Notes under the pieces: model-generated
Told to the model about the DNA's origin: nothing
What the model saw: only the letters and a program-made list of their open reading frames with translations
The model's database searches: none
DNA from: Okeania sp. SIO2C9
GTDB taxonomy: Bacteria; Cyanobacteriota; Cyanobacteriia; Cyanobacteriales; Microcoleaceae
Length of the DNA: 64,000 nucleotides
Direction: 5' to 3'
Assembly: GCF_010672455.1 (NCBI RefSeq)
Contig: NZ_JAAHGO010000007.1
Span: 338,659 to 402,658 of the forward strand
Position numbers and translations under genes: made by a program
Shown here: one piece after another, positions 62,237 to 64,000 of the stretch
Position numbering within the stretch: position 1 is the stretch's first letter
How the letters are laid out: the number at the start of each line of letters is the position of its first letter

Positions 62237-62280
62237 TAGGAGGATCTTTTAAAGACTTTTGTTGAAGATAGATCCTCCTA
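62237..62280 (+). terminator. Stem-loop after sulfatase 2
   Basis: TAGGAGGATCT and AGATCCTCCTA form an 11-bp perfect stem around a 22-nt AT-rich loop, followed by TTTCTGTT. It lies about 100 nt after the sulfatase stop and before the HAD gene. The related sequence at about 58660-58680 has lost the right arm. Confidence 0.65.
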
Positions 62281-62340
62281 TTTCTGTTAACAACAATTTG
62301 ACCTATTTTATTTCTTGATTTAAAGGTGCGTAAATCAATC

Positions 62341-63333
62341 ATGAACTTTCTCAATATCAACAGAAAAACTATCACATTTTTTCTTTCGGTTCTGCTCTCA
62401 ATCTTTTGTTTAGGCGGTACTTTAGGTTGTCTTCCTGCTCATGCTGTTGGTGAAGAGCACTTAAATTCTTGGAATGATACTGAAGCCAAAGAAGCGATCA
62501 CCAATTTCGTGAACCAAGTTATTACTGATGGTGTTCCAGTAAAAGATCGCATTGCTGTCTTCGATAATGATGGAACCTTGTGGTCTGAAAAGCCTGTGTA
62601 TTTCCCAATTCAGTTTGAATTGTCAATATTGGCAAATCACGAGAGTTCTGTTGGCTTAACAACAGACGAGTATATAGAGAAAGCTCATCAATTTGTCTAT
62701 GAAGAAAATCAGGTAGATTTTGGTGTTCCATATAGAGAACTTGTATATGAACCTGTAATTGAGTTAGTTAACTACCTCAAAGCTAACGGTTTCAAAGTCT
62801 ATATTTGTTCTGGAGGTGATATTGATTTTGTACGTTCCTTTTCTGACGAAGCTTATGGTATTCCCCCTGAACAAGTGATTGGTACTGCCGTCAAAACAAG
62901 CTTCGATGGAGAGTTTGGAGGAAACGTAACACGTGATACGGGTTTTTTAGCAGGAATGGTGGACCATGAGCAGCTAGCTCAGTATAACGATCAAGAGGGT
63001 AAACCAGTAGGGATTCAAAATCATATTGGCAAACGACCTATTATTGCAGTGGGTAACTCTAGCGGTGATTTTGAAATGTTTCAATACACTGATACTGGGG
63101 TTGATCAATCCTTGATCGTGCTAATTAATCACGATGATTGTGTTCGAGAATATAAATACAATGACGATCCTACAAGCTTTGAGATCACAGATTATGACTT
63201 AGTACTTGATAATGAATCTCTCTATGTAGCCCAAAATCGTGAAAATTGGATCGTAGTCAGTATGCAAAACGATTTCAATACTATCTTTGAGTCAAATCCA
63301 TCAAGAACACCTCCCATGTGTCCTAAATTTTAG
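62341..63333 (+). CDS. Exported HAD-superfamily phosphatase-like protein
   Basis: About 330 residues from ATG 62341; an in-frame GTG at 62326 is the other possible start. A signal peptide (FFLSVLLSIFCLGGTLGC, then AHA) is followed by the HAD nucleophile motif AVFDNDGTLWSEKP, motif II VYICSGGD and motif IV AVGNSSGDFEMF. The class is SerB-like acid phosphatases. It would dephosphorylate a small substrate outside the cytoplasm. It lies between sulfatase 2 and the FGE gene in one orientation. Two partial 3' copies exist at 54167 and 58700. Confidence 0.88.
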   Translation: MNFLNINRKTITFFLSVLLSIFCLGGTLGCLPAHAVGEEHLNSWNDTEAKEAITNFVNQVITDGVPVKDRIAVFDNDGTLWSEKPVYFPIQFELSILANHESSVGLTTDEYIEKAHQFVYEENQVDFGVPYRELVYEPVIELVNYLKANGFKVYICSGGDIDFVRSFSDEAYGIPPEQVIGTAVKTSFDGEFGGNVTRDTGFLAGMVDHEQLAQYNDQEGKPVGIQNHIGKRPIIAVGNSSGDFEMFQYTDTGVDQSLIVLINHDDCVREYKYNDDPTSFEITDYDLVLDNESLYVAQNRENWIVVSMQNDFNTIFESNPSRTPPMCPKF

Positions 63334-63379
63334 TTAGTCGTCATTCGGGTGAGCTTTGCTCACCTGATATAAAATTAAA

Positions 63380-63483
63380 TTACAGCGGTTTTCATGTCAG
63401 TAGACCAAAGTAGGGACGTTCCATGGAACGTCCCTGGATTTTGTTTGTGACCATGTGGTTCATAAATTTGAAAAGCGCTGTAA
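63380..63483. repeat. MITE-like element, ACAGCGGTTTTCAT ends, between HAD and FGE
   Basis: Starts TTACAGCGGTTTTCATG and ends AAAAGCGCTGTAA. The centre has AGGGACGTTCCATGGAACGT. The degenerate HAD-FGE copy at 58.9 kb lacks it, which shows it is an insertion. Confidence 0.75.
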
Positions 63484-63514
63484 TACCCTGTATTATCGAA
63501 ATATCAACCATTTT

Positions 63515-64000
63515 ATGAAAACTTTTTGGTTAAAATCACTTATTCTGTGTTTCCTAACAATATCCCTGATTTTCCCTTTCTCCACACCAGCACAAGCATC
63601 CTCTACAGATAATAGTTGTCCAGAGGGAATGGTATTTATTCCTGGAGGAACTTTTACAATGGGATCGGATAGTCATTATCCATCAGAAGTTTCGGCAAAT
63701 GATGTCACTGTAGATAGTTTTTGCATCGATCGCCACGAAATCACCAATGCCGAATTCCGCAAATTTGTCAAGGCAACAGGCTATAAAACTATTGCCGAAC
63801 GCCCCCTCTCAAAATCACAATTCCCCAATCTAACCGACAAGCAACGACAACCTGGTTCCCTCGTCTTTCAACCTCCCTCCGAAGGCATCCAACAAGTTGC
63901 TTACTTAAGCTGGTGGCATTGGACAGTCGGTGCTAATTGGCAACATCCCTACGGTCCAAAAAGCAACATCAGAGGGAAAAATAATTATCCTGTGGTTCAC
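63515..64000 (+). CDS. Formylglycine-generating enzyme-like protein (SUMF1), 3' end outside the window
   Basis: 162 codons are visible. A signal peptide (SLILCFLTISLIFPFSTPAQA) leads to CPEGMVFIPGGTFTMGSDSH, SFCIDRHEITNAEFRKFVKA and LSWWHWTVGANWQHPYGPKS, the usual FGE/SUMF1 N-terminal half. The catalytic Cys pair would be further on, outside the window. FGEs oxidise the signature Cys of sulfatases to formylglycine. Its position after two sulfatases fits that role, and export would be unusual for an FGE acting before secretion but is known in some bacteria. Confidence 0.85.
   Translation, partial: MKTFWLKSLILCFLTISLIFPFSTPAQASSTDNSCPEGMVFIPGGTFTMGSDSHYPSEVSANDVTVDSFCIDRHEITNAEFRKFVKATGYKTIAERPLSKSQFPNLTDKQRQPGSLVFQPPSEGIQQVAYLSWWHWTVGANWQHPYGPKSNIRGKNNYPVVH

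Overview
The window looks like a chromosome segment of a filamentous, probably non-heterocystous marine cyanobacterium (Trichodesmium/Okeania/Lyngbya-like; this is inference). The signs are an AT-rich background, scattered HIP1 octamers (GCGATCGC), heptamer tandem repeats (TGACTCC, TTCCTTC, ATCAGTT types), many short inverted-repeat elements in the gaps, and typical cyanobacterial families (LarB, VKOR-thioredoxin fusion, PEP-CTERM protein, cyanobactin enzymes, HTH-NTPases, DUF4351 and DUF2887 proteins). No tRNA, rRNA or CRISPR array was seen.

Layout: 0-16 kb holds a methyltransferase, an OppC-type permease, an AI-2E family protein, an HD metalloprotein, an RND adaptor plus pump, a broken ADP-ribosylglycohydrolase, two DUF4351 proteins and a PD-(D/E)XK-like protein. 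From 16.4 to 20.1 kb there is a minus-strand run of small secreted or membrane proteins, one broken by two in-frame stops. From 20.5 to 31 kb come a STAND NTPase, a 5 kb minisatellite of about 17-nt units, a PatD/TruD-like cyanobactin heterocyclase and, after two decayed insertions, a PatE-like precursor peptide gene. From 31 to 44 kb are an ABC-2 permease, a HEAT/NACHT pseudogene that lost its ATPase core, a DUF2887 protein, an Ap4A phosphorylase carrying an in-frame insertion of a miniature element, VKOR-Trx, and a PEP-CTERM protein. From 45 to 54 kb are a PhnD-like binding protein with a sensor kinase, HxlR, an IscB remnant, a CDGSH gene split by a miniature element, pirin, LarB and an oligopeptide-binding lipoprotein.

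From 54 kb to the end is a sulfatase region: two sulfatases of different signature types (CSPTR and CTAGR), each with a divergent AraC-type regulator, an exported HAD phosphatase-like protein and, running off the edge, a formylglycine-generating-enzyme-like protein that could mature the sulfatases. Degenerate copies of the HAD 3' end and the FGE 5' end lie after the first sulfatase, and another HAD fragment lies at 54.2 kb. This suggests a cassette of sulfatase, HAD and FGE was duplicated and partly erased.

The strongest candidate for an unusual system is the isolated heterocyclase-precursor pair (27.5-30.8 kb), which has no protease or macrocyclase gene in the window, an Arg-rich core ending in one Cys, and a 5 kb minisatellite directly upstream. 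The second theme is heavy remodelling by miniature inverted-repeat elements: one inserted in frame in a gene, one breaking a gene, one supplying the last base of a stop codon, and several nested in each other.
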